The notes under the pieces are model-generated. The model searched no databases and was not told the DNA's origin. It saw only the letters and a list, made by a program, of their open reading frames with translations. The position numbers and the translations under genes were made by a program. This document shows, in pieces, positions 9,264 to 18,322 of a stretch of DNA of 64,000 nt. How positions within the stretch are numbered: position 1 is the first letter of the stretch; the number at the start of each line of letters is the position of its first letter. This DNA comes from Acrocarpospora catenulata (GTDB lineage Bacteria; Actinomycetota; Actinomycetes; Streptosporangiales; Streptosporangiaceae): NCBI RefSeq assembly GCF_018476525.1, contig NZ_JAHCST010000010.1:186001-250000 (forward strand), read 5' to 3'.

Positions 9264-9444
9264 GGACACCTCCTGGAGGATCTGGTGTTTATCGGGAATC
9301 GGGAGATGTCCGAGAGGTTCCGACGTGTTGTCGGTCCATCATTATTCCTTGTTATGGTACGCACGCTATATCGCCTCTGTGGGCGCAATAGCACGTATCA
9401 CACCCTTTGCCCCCATTGGTCTCACCCATCTTGAGAGGGAGCGG
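9264..9444. promoter_or_regulatory. Divergent phzE/phzD promoter region with small palindrome
   Basis: This spacer must drive phzE leftward and phzD rightward. It contains a perfect inverted repeat CCGAC-N5-GTCGG at 9320-9334, a possible operator, and AT-rich stretches around 9345-9375 (TTATGGTA, GCTATAT) that could be -10 elements. No regulator gene is linked. GAGAGGGAGCGG precedes the phzD ATG. Confidence 0.45.
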
Positions 9445-10080
9445 ATGAGTATCCCTGCCATCGCCCCGTACCCCATGCCGGTCCGTGCCGAGCTTCCCCC
9501 CGACACGGTGTCCTGGCGGCTGGTCCCCGAACGTGCGGCCTTGCTCGTGCACGACATGCAGAACTATTTTTTGGGTTTCTTCCCCGAGGGCAGCTCACCG
9601 CGGGTTGAGCTGGTGAGCAACGTGGCCGCTCTGCGTACCCGCTGTGCCGAGCTCGGGATCCCGGTCTTCTACACGGCTCAGCCCGGCAGGATGACCGAAC
9701 AACAGCGTGGCCTGCTCATGGATGTGTGGGGACCAGGCATGACGGACAGCCCACAGGACCGGGACATCATCACGGAGCTGACCCCCGTCGACGCAGATCA
9801 GGTGCTCGTCAAGTGGCGATACAGCGCCTTTCACCACTCGAGGCTGCTCGACCAGCTGACGTCGCTCGGCCGGGACCAGTTGGTCGTCTGTGGTGTCTAC
9901 GCGCACGTCGGCTGCCTGGTGACCGCCAACGACGCTTTCAGTAACGGCGTGCAACCGTTCCTCGTCGCCGACGCGATTGCCGACTTCACGCGCGAATACC
10001 ACCTGCTCGCGCTGGACTACGCGCGGCGCCTGTGCGCGGCGACGCCGGACACGGCAACGGTGCTCACCTGGCTTTCCTGA
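9445..10080 (+). CDS. phzD: PhzD: isochorismatase-fold hydrolase producing DHHA
   Basis: 211 residues, ATG 9445 behind a good ribosome binding site. Known PhzD hydrolyses the vinyl ether of ADIC to DHHA plus pyruvate. The catalytic Asp is D37 (VHDMQNYF) and the Lys is K123 (LVKWRYSAF). The usual nucleophilic Cys of cysteine hydrolases is replaced in the CGVYAHVG segment, which is diagnostic for the isochorismatase/PhzD branch. It pairs with phzE across a divergent promoter. Together phzE, phzD and phzF supply the phenazine precursor. Confidence 0.93.
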   Translation: MSIPAIAPYPMPVRAELPPDTVSWRLVPERAALLVHDMQNYFLGFFPEGSSPRVELVSNVAALRTRCAELGIPVFYTAQPGRMTEQQRGLLMDVWGPGMTDSPQDRDIITELTPVDADQVLVKWRYSAFHHSRLLDQLTSLGRDQLVVCGVYAHVGCLVTANDAFSNGVQPFLVADAIADFTREYHLLALDYARRLCAATPDTATVLTWLS

Positions 10081-10164
10081 GAAAGAACGACGACTTGGCC
10101 GACGAGCCGGACCTGTCCATCTTCAGACGCCGCTGTAAGAGCCTGCGCGAATAGGTCACGCTGC

Positions 10165-10187
10165 GGTCGCGGCGGGGTGTCGCGACC
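10165..10187 (+). terminator. Hairpin downstream of phzD
   Basis: A perfect seven-base stem GGTCGCG/CGCGACC with a nine-base loop, 85 bases after the phzD stop. It is a plausible intrinsic terminator without a T-tract. Confidence 0.45.
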
Positions 10188-10247
10188 GGGGTGCGGGCGC
10201 GGTTCTGTCGATCAGTGGATGGGTTGGTTGTGAAGCCGGCTTGGCGA

Positions 10248-10455
10248 GATCCTTTAGTGTTTGCGACGTGTCAGTCGGTATCAGTCCGTCCCGTTTGGGC
10301 GGGTTTAGGTGTCCGCCTGTGACGCGTCCTGACGCCCCGTTCCGGGACGGACGAGCACGGACCGAGCACGGCTGCCCTACCTGTTCGGGATTCGACCGTA
10401 GTCGTCGGGCGTCGATGGGGTTGGTTCTGGGAGGCGGTCTACATGGGTGGACGCG
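10248..10455. repeat. Repeat arm copy A (element end, no tRNA fragment)
   Basis: It starts GATCCTTTAGTGTTTGCGAC and runs through GACGCCCCGTTCCGGGACGG. The same sequence, with scattered differences, follows the tRNA fragments at 18367 and 33843. Copy A continues past the end of copy B and matches copy C up to about 10455, including the last codons of the pPIWI-RE gene. It lacks the tRNA-Arg fragment. The spacer 10081-10247 otherwise shows only the phzD hairpin, and 10456-10544 shows nothing I recognise. Confidence 0.75.
10377..10455 (-). pseudogene. C-terminal remnant of a second pPIWI-RE gene
   Basis: Read leftward, the 79 bases end in RLPEPTPSTPDDYGRIPNR and a TAG stop. This is nearly identical to the end of the intact pPIWI-RE protein at 33972 (GLPEPTPPMPHDYGRIPNR). 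Similarity stops abruptly at about 10455. It shows that another copy of the module once stood here, or that its end was moved with the repeat arm. Confidence 0.72.
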
Positions 10456-10544
10456 TCGAACCCCGGCGCCACTTACGGGACACCGAACATGTTCCACCCT
10501 CTCCCGCATCCACAGCGTCACGCCCGGCAGGGCAAGATGGTATC

Positions 10545-10571
10545 GGTATCGATAGTATCTCTATCGATACC
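10545..10571. promoter_or_regulatory. Perfect 11-bp inverted repeat upstream of the ATPase gene
   Basis: GGTATCGATAG, five bases (TATCT), then CTATCGATACC. This AT-rich palindrome in GC-rich DNA ends 20 bases before the ATPase start codon. It has the size and symmetry of a dimeric repressor site; no matching repressor gene is adjacent. Confidence 0.6.
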
Positions 10572-10591
10572 ATCATTACGGGGGTGTGGTC

Positions 10592-12013
10592 ATGCGCCGT
10601 TTCATCGGGCGGGACCGGGAGCTGAACGTGCTCCGTAACGCCTTCCAAGCAGTTCACGATGCCGCCGGGTCGGCCAGACCGGGTCAATGCATCCTCATTC
10701 GGGGGAGGCGGCGGGTCGGCAAGTCGAGCCTCGTGGAGGAGTTCCTCCGGCGCACAGAGACGCCGAATCTCTTCTTCACCGCGGCGGGTGGCACGGCGGA
10801 GAACGAACTGACGGAGTTGCTCGACGCCGTCGCCAGATCCACGCTGCCGGAGCGAGAACTGTTCTCGGAGGAGACCCCGGAGCAGTGGAATGCGGCATTC
10901 AGGCTGCTTGCGGAGATCCTGCCCGATGACAGCCCGAGCGTGGTCGTCATTGATGAGGTTCCGTATCTCATGGACCGCATCGACGCCTTCGAGGGCATGC
11001 TCCAGCGGGCATGGGACCGTCTGCTGAGCCGCAAGCCGGTACTTCTCCTCCTGGTCGGATCCGACCTGTCGATGATGGAGGCGCTGAACAGCTACGACCG
11101 GCCCTTCCATCAGCGGGGCCGGGAAATGGTTGTGGGGCCGCTGAACCCGGCCGACATCGGTGAGATGCTCGGCCTTCCGCCGGCGGCCGCCTTCGACGCC
11201 GCCCTGATCACGGGCGGTCTCCCGCTGATCTGCGCGGAGTGGCAGGCCGGAGCAGACGTCTGGGAGTTCCTCCGCGACTCGCTGGACAACCCCATCTCGG
11301 CGCTACTGGTCTCCGCCGAGCGCTCACTGGCCGCGGAGTTCCCACCGCAGGCGATGAGCAGGGAAGTCCTGCGGGCCATCGGAGCCGGGGAGCGCACCTT
11401 CACCAACATCGCGCGCGCCGCCGGCGGCATCGCCCACACCACTCTCACCCGAGCCACAGATGTCCTGACCGAGAAACGGGTGGTGGCAGCCGAACTGCCA
11501 CTCTCACTGCGGCCGTCGAAGGAACGCCGCTACCGAGTGGCCGATCCTTACCTGCGGTTCTGGCTCGCGTTCCTGGATCCGCACATGGCGGAGATCGAGC
11601 GGATGCGGGGAGATCTCACGCTGAGCCGGATCAAGGAGCAGTGGACGAGCTGGCGGGGCCGCGCTATCGAGCCCCTCGTCCGAGAATCCCTCGCCCGTCT
11701 CCTGCCGGACGGGCTCCTGCCCGCCGCCCCCGCGGTCGGCGGGTACTGGACCCGTAGCAATGACGTCGAAATCGACTTGGTGGGTGCCGACCGGCAACCG
11801 GTGGCCAGGCAGTTGCTCTTCCTCGGCTCGATCAAGTGGCTGGAGAATTCCGCGTTCGACAGCCACGACCTGGCCGCGCTGCAGAAGCACCGAGCGGCGA
11901 TCACCGACGAGCCCGTACCGCTGGTAGCGGTCTCCCGAAACGGGACCACCTGTTCCGGGCTCCAGGCGGCATACGGCCCCGAGGAACTGCTCAGCGCCTG
12001 GCGCAGGGCGTGA
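10592..12013 (+). CDS. AAA ATPase with C-terminal DUF234 domain
   Basis: About 473 residues. It begins [11 protein letters not shown], typical of the archaeal-type/SSO-like ATPase family, followed by Walker [10 protein letters not shown], Walker [11 protein letters not shown], a winged-helix region and a C-terminal DUF234 segment with [17 protein letters not shown]234 resembles a PD-(D/E)XK fold, and the tail has the [13 protein letters not shown] arrangement expected of such a core. ATG 10592 lies seven bases after GGGGG; GTG 10586 in the same frame is possible. Function in bacteria is unclear; an NTPase-nuclease role in conflict is inference. It appears monocistronic under the palindrome just upstream. 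Confidence 0.82.
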   Translation: MRRFIGRDRELNVLRNAFQAVHDAAGSARPGQCILIRGRRRVGKSSLVEEFLRRTETPNLFFTAAGGTAENELTELLDAVARSTLPERELFSEETPEQWNAAFRLLAEILPDDSPSVVVIDEVPYLMDRIDAFEGMLQRAWDRLLSRKPVLLLLVGSDLSMMEALNSYDRPFHQRGREMVVGPLNPADIGEMLGLPPAAAFDAALITGGLPLICAEWQAGADVWEFLRDSLDNPISALLVSAERSLAAEFPPQAMSREVLRAIGAGERTFTNIARAAGGIAHTTLTRATDVLTEKRVVAAELPLSLRPSKERRYRVADPYLRFWLAFLDPHMAEIERMRGDLTLSRIKEQWTSWRGRAIEPLVRESLARLLPDGLLPAAPAVGGYWTRSNDVEIDLVGADRQPVARQLLFLGSIKWLENSAFDSHDLAALQKHRAAITDEPVPLVAVSRNGTTCSGLQAAYGPEELLSAWRRA

Positions 12014-12028
12014 GCGGGGCCGGGCTCC

Positions 12029-12238
12029 TGTGGTTGCAGTGCTGTTTGTGAGGGAAGTCGCCACCCGCCACGTACACATCCTCGGCGTCACCGCCAACCC
12101 GACCGACGCCTGGACATCCCTACAGGACCGCAACCTGCTCATGAATCTCGGTGACCGGATCAGTTCCTCACCGACCGCCTGCTGATCTACGGCGAGCGGC
12201 ATCTGCGCTCGATGCTGGTCGAGTATGTCGATCAATAA
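12029..12238 (+). pseudogene. rve-type integrase/transposase remnant with internal deletion
   Basis: The frame reads [19 protein letters not shown] and [13 protein letters not shown], then, after a deletion and frame change, [23 protein letters not shown] and stop. Both parts are familiar from actinobacterial rve-domain transposases (IS481-like). The middle of the catalytic core is gone. The rest of the spacer up to 12417 shows no gene. Confidence 0.65.
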
Positions 12239-12417
12239 GAACGGTCATCGGCCGCCACGGTCCCGTCGGCAGCAACCACCCGATCAGGATGAACGGACCG
12301 TTGTGCCGTTGGAATGACTGCCCTGTCGAGGCTGACCGAGTCGGCGCCGCTAAGTGTAGCGGGACCTGTTTTGACCTGCGGAAATAGCTTCCGGATGATT
12401 AGTCAAGTTAAGAATAG

Positions 12418-12446
12418 TTGACACCAGGTTCGCTGTGCTTTACGTT
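12418..12446 (+). promoter_or_regulatory. Sigma70-like promoter of the membrane protein/HTH operon
   Basis: A perfect -35 TTGACA (12418-12423), a 17-base spacer and a partial -10 TACGTT (12441-12446), 34 bases upstream of ATG 12481. Confidence 0.45.
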
Positions 12447-12480
12447 GAGCGTGTTAAAGATTCTGTACACGGGAGACGGG

Positions 12481-12894
12481 ATGTCGTATGAAGAGAAGCG
12501 GGCATGGGTCTACGCGGCGGTCGCGGTCGTGGTGCCGGTGGTCTATGCGGTGACCATGTTCGGGCGGTTGGCCGGCACCGACGTCGCGCAGATCTCCTAC
12601 GCGCTGCCGCTGCTGATCGCCGCCGGAGTGGGGATCGTCGCGAACATACTGACCACCATGCTGATCGGCGCGCCAAAGGGGGCGCGACACAGTGACGAAC
12701 GGGACGCCGACATCTTCCGGTACGGCACGCACGTCGGATACTTCGTCCTGGCGACGGGTGTCGGCGGGGCGTTTCTGCTAACGCTGGCAGGGGTGACACA
12801 CTTCTGGATTGCCAACGCGCTGTATCTGGCCTTCGTGCTGGATGCGCTGGTCTCCTCGATCGTCAAGATCGTCGCCTATCGCCGGGGTTTCTGA
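12481..12894 (+). CDS. Four-helix membrane protein, partner of a small HTH regulator
   Basis: 137 residues with four hydrophobic segments (roughly 10-30, 40-60, 85-105 and 110-130). ATG 12481 follows GGGAGACGG. I recognise the arrangement, a DUF2178-like membrane protein directly upstream of a 70-75 residue XRE-type regulator, but not a biochemical function. The next gene starts two bases after the stop, so they are one operon. A role as membrane sensor controlling the regulator is inference from gene order. Confidence 0.75.
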   Translation: MSYEEKRAWVYAAVAVVVPVVYAVTMFGRLAGTDVAQISYALPLLIAAGVGIVANILTTMLIGAPKGARHSDERDADIFRYGTHVGYFVLATGVGGAFLLTLAGVTHFWIANALYLAFVLDALVSSIVKIVAYRRGF

Positions 12895-12896
12895 CC

Positions 12897-13121
12897 ATGC
12901 CCAAGCCCACTAAGATCGCCAACTCGCTTCGCTACCTGCGGTTCACCTCCGGCGAGATGACCCAGGCGGATCTGGCGGCCCGCGTCGGCGTCACCCGGCA
13001 GACGATCATCGCCATCGAACAGGGGCGTTACTCACCCTCGCTGGAAATGGCCTTCCAGCTGGCTCGGGTGTTCGGGGTACCTCTCGAAGAGGTCTTCCAG
13101 TACCCCGACGCCGAAAACTGA
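12897..13121 (+). CDS. Small XRE-family transcriptional regulator
   Basis: 74 residues, almost all one helix-turn-helix: MTQADLAARVGVTRQTIIAIEQGRYSPS, then LARVFGVPLEEVFQY. This is the compact YgzD-like type often encoded with a membrane protein. It probably binds its own promoter. The spacing of two bases from the upstream gene implies translational coupling. Confidence 0.88.
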   Translation: MPKPTKIANSLRYLRFTSGEMTQADLAARVGVTRQTIIAIEQGRYSPSLEMAFQLARVFGVPLEEVFQYPDAEN

Positions 13122-13464
13122 CCGCCGCGACGCCCGCCGGCGATCATCACCACCCCACCGCCACCGCATACCCGCCACCGCGCGCTGCACCTCCGAGCGC
13201 TGCGTGCGGGTGACCCGACCCGGAGCCCTGACGAGGGCCGTGCAGTTCCCAAGCCCGGCGCTGACGCGACCCGCCGCCCGGTTCCCCCAGTAAACGCTGT
13301 GCAGGCCCGAGAGCAATAGCCGTACCGGCCCCGAAGCAAGGCCGTGTCGAGGTCCGCAAGCGAATCGAATCAGTTCTGGCCGCGGCGTGAGCGTGCCGGC
13401 CGTACCGCCGCCGGTGACGTCGAAGACTCCCCGCCACCGAACTCCACTGAGAAGGGACACCCCC
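13122..13464. other. Intergenic region, no gene seen
   Basis: 343 bp of GC-rich sequence between the HTH gene and the MDR gene. Open frames here are antisense or out-of-phase shadows with no family resemblance. The promoter of the downstream gene is probably within the last 100 bases; GAGAAGGGACA precedes its ATG. Confidence 0.4.
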
Positions 13465-14451
13465 ATGAAGGCAGTGACTTACTACAAGTACGGCACCCCT
13501 GAGGTCCTGGGCATCGAGGACGTGCAGACCCCCACTCCCGGCGACAAAGACGTACTGGTGAAGATCCACGCTACGGTGGTGACGGCGACCGACGCCATCT
13601 TCCGTGCCGGTGACCTCTTCTTCTCGCGGATGTTCACCGGTCCCATCAAACCGAAGGCCAAGACACTGGGCGGCGAGTTCGCCGGTGAGATCGTGGCGGT
13701 CGGCAAGGACGTGACCCGCTTCTCAGTGGGCGATCGAGTCTTCGGGGACACGGGTCCGGCGCTCGGTGCCCACGCCGAGTACGTGTGTGTGGGCGAGGAC
13801 GGGGCACTGGCGGTCATGCCAACCGGCGTGGACTACGCCGAGGCCGTCGCCGTACTGGACGGCGTGCTGACGGCCCTGCCCTTCCTCCGAGACAACGCAC
13901 GTCTGCAGGAGGGCCAGGAGATCCTCATCAACGGCGCCGCCGGCAGTGTCGGCGCGGCCGCGGTGCAACTCGCCAAGCACTTCGGAGCGCGGGTCACCGG
14001 GGTGTGCAGCACCGCCAAGCTGGAGCTGGTCAAAGCGCTGGGCGCCGACGAGGTCATCGACTACACCAAGGAAGACTTCACCCGCCCCGGCCGCACCTAC
14101 GACGTCGTCTTCGACGCCGCAGGCAAGAGCTCGTTCTCCCGGAGCAAGCGCGTGCTGAAGAGCGGCGGCGTCTATCTTTCCACCGCCCCCTCGCCCGGCA
14201 TCTTGCTGCAGTCGTTCTGGACGCGGCGATTCGGTGACAAGCGAGCGGTCATCGCCTTCACCGGTCTGCGCCCCACCACCGACAAGGCCATGGACCTGCG
14301 TTTCCTCACCCAGCTCACCGAAGCCGGCCAGATGAAGCCCGCCATCGACGGGCGCTACCCGCTAACGGAAGCCGCCGAGGCGCACCGACGCGTCGATTCC
14401 GGCCGTAAGCAGGGCAGCGTCCTCATCACCATGGACCACAATGCCAACTGA
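13465..14451 (+). CDS. NAD(P)-dependent MDR oxidoreductase (quinone reductase-like)
   Basis: 328 residues. ATG 13465 is behind GAAGGGAC; the frame extends upstream to 13387 without family similarity. The GroES-like N-terminal domain is followed by the nucleotide-binding core INGAAGSVGAAAVQLAKHFGA and ADEVIDYTKEDF. The C-terminal strand is GSVLITM. Catalytic-zinc cysteines are absent, which fits the quinone reductase/enoyl reductase side of the MDR superfamily. Substrate is unknown. It stands alone. The fragment at 3973-4272 is a distant relative. Confidence 0.88.
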   Translation: MKAVTYYKYGTPEVLGIEDVQTPTPGDKDVLVKIHATVVTATDAIFRAGDLFFSRMFTGPIKPKAKTLGGEFAGEIVAVGKDVTRFSVGDRVFGDTGPALGAHAEYVCVGEDGALAVMPTGVDYAEAVAVLDGVLTALPFLRDNARLQEGQEILINGAAGSVGAAAVQLAKHFGARVTGVCSTAKLELVKALGADEVIDYTKEDFTRPGRTYDVVFDAAGKSSFSRSKRVLKSGGVYLSTAPSPGILLQSFWTRRFGDKRAVIAFTGLRPTTDKAMDLRFLTQLTEAGQMKPAIDGRYPLTEAAEAHRRVDSGRKQGSVLITMDHNAN

Positions 14452-14933
14452 CCTCGGTTCAGCTCCCCGCCAACACCGCCTGCGACACCAGACGCGGGCG
14501 GTGAACCGCGTCGGGGGAGGGGCGGGGTAAAGCATGGGCGGCATGCGGACGCTGACGCGGACATTGGTCTTGAGCTGGGAGTTCTCGAGCTTCGCCGACT
14601 GTTGATCTTCGTCGCTGTGGTTCGTGCCGGCCCTGATCCCTCCGTGCGGGTTGGCTGCCCCGAGAGGTGGGGCAGGCCCCACTCCCAAGTGTCCGGCGCA
14701 CCCCCATGACCGGGCGACCGCCGGTGCGGAATGGTGATCGGAGTGACAACAACATCACCACTCACCAGCGCGTACGAACGATCCCGAACGCGACCCGCTC
14801 ACCGCCGACGCCGTAACCGCCTCAGGATAGCGGCGGCCCTCCTGGCTGCGGCCCGACCCTGCTGCACCGAACTCCTCAACCGGCGGACCCGCAGGTCGGC
14901 GCGCCGTCTACACAGTTGATCGAAGGAATCTCC
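14452..14933. other. Intergenic region, no gene seen
   Basis: 482 bp with several overlapping short frames on both strands, none with recognisable similarity or codon bias. GAAGGA sits seven bases before the ATG at 14934, so the promoter for that gene should be in the right-hand part. Confidence 0.4.
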
Positions 14934-15796
14934 ATGCGCAGTCCCGCAGCCCCGTCGCGATCCGCAGGTATCTCCGGTCGCACCCTCTCTGTGCTCGTCG
15001 CCCTCGCTGTGGCCCTTGCCGCCGCCTTCGTCGTCGCCCCGCGCACGCTGGCGGCGAGCAGGCTGGACGGCGGCTTCGCCGATGAACGCGACATCATCGA
15101 AGCTCTCCGCGCGGCGTTCGTCGAGTATTGGAATTCCGGCGACCGGGATTTCTCCCACGGCTTGGAGAGGGTTGTCGATTACTGGTTCCGTTACCACGCG
15201 GCCAAGGCCGTTATCGCTGCGATCTTGCTGATCGTGCTCGTTGCGCTCGGCGTTCTTCTCTGGAAGGCGTTTCTGAGGGCCGGCGGTCTCGGAACGGGAA
15301 GGAGGGCCGCCCTCGCGTCGGCCCGCGTTCTTGTCACGATGCTCGCGCTGTTCTCGTTGGTGATGGTGATGGCCAACGTCCAGGGCACAGTAGCGCCCTT
15401 CGCCTCGCTGCTGCCGATGCTGGTGATCGGCGCAACCGACGGAGAACTCGCCGATACGCTCGATCAAATCAGGCAGCGACTTGCTGACTCCCTGAGCGCG
15501 GGTGACCGAACCCCGCCTGCCCTCGAGGTGATGATCAGCGACTTTTCTCGATATCACGTCGCGATGGCCGTGGTTGCTGCGACCGTGGCGGTCGTCCTCA
15601 TCGGCACGAGCGTGGTGGGTGGAAGAGGTTTGCGAGAACGGGGTCGTCCGACAGGCGAACAAAGCGTGCGTTGGGGTCGTCGGGCGTTCTCTTGGCGTTG
15701 TTGTCGCTGGTCGTGATCGTTGTCGCGTGGGCGAACACGACCAACGCGGCAGACCCGGCGCCGGCACTCCTTGCCTTCTTCGAAGGCGGATGGTGA
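14934..15796 (+). pseudogene. Membrane protein gene of unknown family with a frameshift
   Basis: It starts at ATG 14934 with GAAGGA upstream. The protein has an N-terminal hydrophobic signal/anchor and further membrane segments around residues 85-105, 125-150 and 205-225. After GTSVV (near nt 15612) the frame turns to low-complexity Arg/Trp and stops at about 15716. In the -1 frame the sequence resumes as WKRFARTGSSDRRTKR, followed by a clear transmembrane helix LLALLSLVVIVVAW, and stops at 15796. A one-base deletion explains this: either a natural mutation or a sequence error. Full length would be about 287 residues. I do not recognise the family. Confidence 0.6.
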
Positions 15797-15911
15797 CGCA
15801 CCTCGTGGGCGATCAGCCGCACGCTCTCCGGCGAGAACACCCGTGGCGGTCGATGGCCTGCACGCTTCCGGGGTCCGGGCCCGTCCTGGGGCTCCGGATT
15901 AGGCTGGGGCC

Positions 15912-17252
15912 ATGACCGAGTCGTTGCCCTCCGCGGTTCGGGGTTGGTGGCGGTCGGGTGCCGGGTTCTGCTTCCGCGTGGTGCGTCGTACGGTCGTGGA
16001 GTCGCTGTACCTGCTCACTGCGCCGGTGACCGCCGCGGCTGGGCTGCTACTGGTGCTCGGTGGTCTGTGCGCTGGAACGGTCGGTTTGCTGTTGCCAGGC
16101 GGGTCGCCGGTCGTGGCCGGCGCTCTGGCACCGGTGCGGTGGTTCGCCGACGTGGAACGGTGGCGAATCGCCAAGGTGCGCTCCCTGACCGCCGGGGCGG
16201 AGGATGGAGGCCGGCGGCCGAGACCGAGGGAGACAGCCGACGCGTCCGACCCGGGGTTGTGGCTCGGCGTGGCGCACGCGGTGGTGGCGTTCCCTGTCGC
16301 GCTGGTCACCTCAGTGGTGACGGTGCTGTGGTGGTTCGTCGGCCTCGCTGCCGGCACGTCCGCCCTGCGCAACCTCTACTCGTCCGCTGGGGCGATGCGG
16401 CCCATGACTCTGACCGTGGGCAGCGCCCAGTCCCACATCGCCTTTAGCCTGGGACTGACGTCGCCGACCGAGCGGCTCGCCTTCGGGACCGCGGTCGGCC
16501 TGCTGCTGTTGTACACCCTGCCACTGGTGACCCGGGCGTGCGTCGCCGCGCAGGCCGGGCTGGGGCAGATGCTGCTGTCTGAGGCATCCGCGTTGCACCG
16601 CAGGATCAGCGGACTGGAGCAGGAGCGGGACACCGCCCGCGCGCAGACCGCCGCCGCGGTGACGGCCGAGGCGACCGCACTGCGTCGGCTCGAACGCGAC
16701 ATCCACGACGGGCCCCAGCAGCGGCTGGTCCGCCTGGCGATGGAACTGGGCCGCGCCCAGCATCACTTCGACAGCAGACCGGAGGCCGTCCGCGCGGCGC
16801 TCGCCGACGCGATCGTCCAGACCGAGGAGGCGCTGGACGAGCTACGGGCCCTATCGCGTGGCATCGCCCCGCCGATCCTCGTCGACCGCGGCCTGCGCGA
16901 AGCGCTCACCGCCCTGGCCGCGCACTCGACCGTACCCGTTGAGCTCGATGCCGACCCCCTGAACCGCCGGCTGGACGCCGCCGTCGAGACGGCCGCGTAT
17001 TTCGTGATCGCCGAGGCCCTGACCAACGTGGCCAAGCACAGCCGCGCCGACCGGTGTGCGATCATACTGCGCCACAGGGAGGGAACCTTGCGGATCTCGG
17101 TGACGGACGACGGAGTGGGCGGCGCGGCAATGGCCAAGGGACACGGACTGCGAGGGCTGGACGACCGGCTGTACGCGGTCGGCGGCCGACCGCGGGTCAC
17201 CAGTCCTCACGACGGCCCGACGACGATCACCGCGGAACTGCCGTGCTGCTGA
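15912..17252 (+). CDS. Sensor histidine kinase, NarL/DesK type
   Basis: 446 residues. Hydrophobic segments lie at roughly 30-75, 115-150 and 185-210, then a coiled-coil linker (SGLEQERDTARAQTAAAV). The HisKA_3 box has LERDIHDGPQQRL, and the HATPase has ALTNVAKHSRA (N box), DDGVGG (G1) and GHGLRGLDDR (G2). All catalytic boxes are present. The downstream response regulator starts inside its last codons, so the two form a cognate pair. The signal is unknown. Confidence 0.92.
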   Translation: MTESLPSAVRGWWRSGAGFCFRVVRRTVVESLYLLTAPVTAAAGLLLVLGGLCAGTVGLLLPGGSPVVAGALAPVRWFADVERWRIAKVRSLTAGAEDGGRRPRPRETADASDPGLWLGVAHAVVAFPVALVTSVVTVLWWFVGLAAGTSALRNLYSSAGAMRPMTLTVGSAQSHIAFSLGLTSPTERLAFGTAVGLLLLYTLPLVTRACVAAQAGLGQMLLSEASALHRRISGLEQERDTARAQTAAAVTAEATALRRLERDIHDGPQQRLVRLAMELGRAQHHFDSRPEAVRAALADAIVQTEEALDELRALSRGIAPPILVDRGLREALTALAAHSTVPVELDADPLNRRLDAAVETAAYFVIAEALTNVAKHSRADRCAIILRHREGTLRISVTDDGVGGAAMAKGHGLRGLDDRLYAVGGRPRVTSPHDGPTTITAELPCC

Positions 17253-17923
17253 ACCCGCACGGAACAGCGCGTAGTCCGTTGCGGATCGTCGTGGCCGACG
17301 ACGCGGTACTGCTGCGCGAGGGCTTGGTCCGCCTGCTCGCCGAGGACGGTCATCAGGTGGTGGCCGCTGTCGGTGATGGCCTGGCCCTGGTCGAGGCGGT
17401 GCTCAGCTACCGCCCGGACGTATCGGTCGTCGATGTGCGGATGCCGCCGAGCTACACGGACGAGGGCTTGCGCGCGGCGATCACGGCTCGCTCGCGGTTG
17501 CCCGGGACCCCCATGCTGGTGCTCAGTCAGTATGTGGAGGCGTCCTACGCCGGCGATCTCCTCGCGGACGGCTCTGGCGCGGTCGGATACCTGCTGAAGA
17601 ACCGGGTCGCCAGGGTCGAGGAGTTTCTGGATGCCCTGGATCAGGTCGCCCGGGGCGCGACGGTGCTCGACCCGCAGGTTGTCGCGCAGTTGTTGGCCGG
17701 GCAGCGCCGAGACAACGCCTTGGGGACGCTGACCGCGCGTGAACGGCAACTCCTAACCCTGATGGCCGAGGGCCACTCCAACACGGCCATCGCCGAGCGG
17801 TTGGTGGTCTCCGCCAGCACGGTGGAAAAGCACATTGGCAATGTTTTCGCCAAGCTCGGCCTACCGCCTGATGACGCCCACCATCGTCGGGTGCTCGCTG
17901 TCCTCACCTACCTCAAGGCCTGA
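17243..17923 (+). CDS. LuxR/NarL-family response regulator
   Basis: 226 residues from GTG 17243, overlapping the kinase gene by ten bases. The receiver domain has IVVADDAVLLREGL, the phospho-acceptor Asp in SVVDVRMPP and the Lys in YLLKNRV. A LuxR-type HTH follows with LTARERQLLTLMAEGHSN and STVEKHIGNVFAKLGL. Phosphorylation by the upstream kinase should control DNA binding. TTG 17279 is an alternative start. Targets are unknown. Confidence 0.92.
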   Translation: MLLNPHGTARSPLRIVVADDAVLLREGLVRLLAEDGHQVVAAVGDGLALVEAVLSYRPDVSVVDVRMPPSYTDEGLRAAITARSRLPGTPMLVLSQYVEASYAGDLLADGSGAVGYLLKNRVARVEEFLDALDQVARGATVLDPQVVAQLLAGQRRDNALGTLTARERQLLTLMAEGHSNTAIAERLVVSASTVEKHIGNVFAKLGLPPDDAHHRRVLAVLTYLKA

Positions 17924-17943
17924 CAGCTGCCCGTCTGCGAAGT

Positions 17944-18267
17944 TCACGGCTTCCCTGCGACGTACCGATGGTTACCCTCGGGTTTGCAGTGTCTCGCCGC
18001 CAGGTGGAGGGCTTCTTCGATCAACCGGCCGACGTGGATGTCGTCGAGGCGGACGCGGTGCCGGACGAAGAGGTCCTGCTTGAGGTAGTAGGTGCTGACC
18101 GGCCCGGTCTCGATGGCGGTTACGCGAGAGATGAGCAGGTGTCGGTTGGCGGTGTGCGGCCAGCGGGCGAGGCTCGTCGAGCCAGTCCAGCAGGAGACGG
18201 TGGGTGAACTCGCCCAGTGGTCGCTGGTGCCCGGCGATGGTGAGTGATGCGCAGCACATCCCAGCAT
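17944..18267 (-). pseudogene. Decayed tyrosine-recombinase-like C-terminal fragment
   Basis: The segment RWPHTANRHLLISRVTAIE with following GPVSTYYLK resembles the C-terminal part of actinobacterial site-specific recombinases. The preceding part GEFTHRLLLDWLDEPRPL is readable only in a second frame, so the gene is frameshifted as well as truncated. It lies next to the first tRNA-Arg fragment, where an integrase gene would be expected. Confidence 0.45.
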
Positions 18268-18322
18268 GCGAAGAGTGGGCGTAGCTCCAGTTCAGAGGGG
18301 AGATAAGCCTGACCGTAAAAGC

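Noticed and set aside
10088-10155. Short frame after phzD starting TTG and encoding about 20 residues
   Set aside because: No ribosome binding site and no similarity; too short to support.
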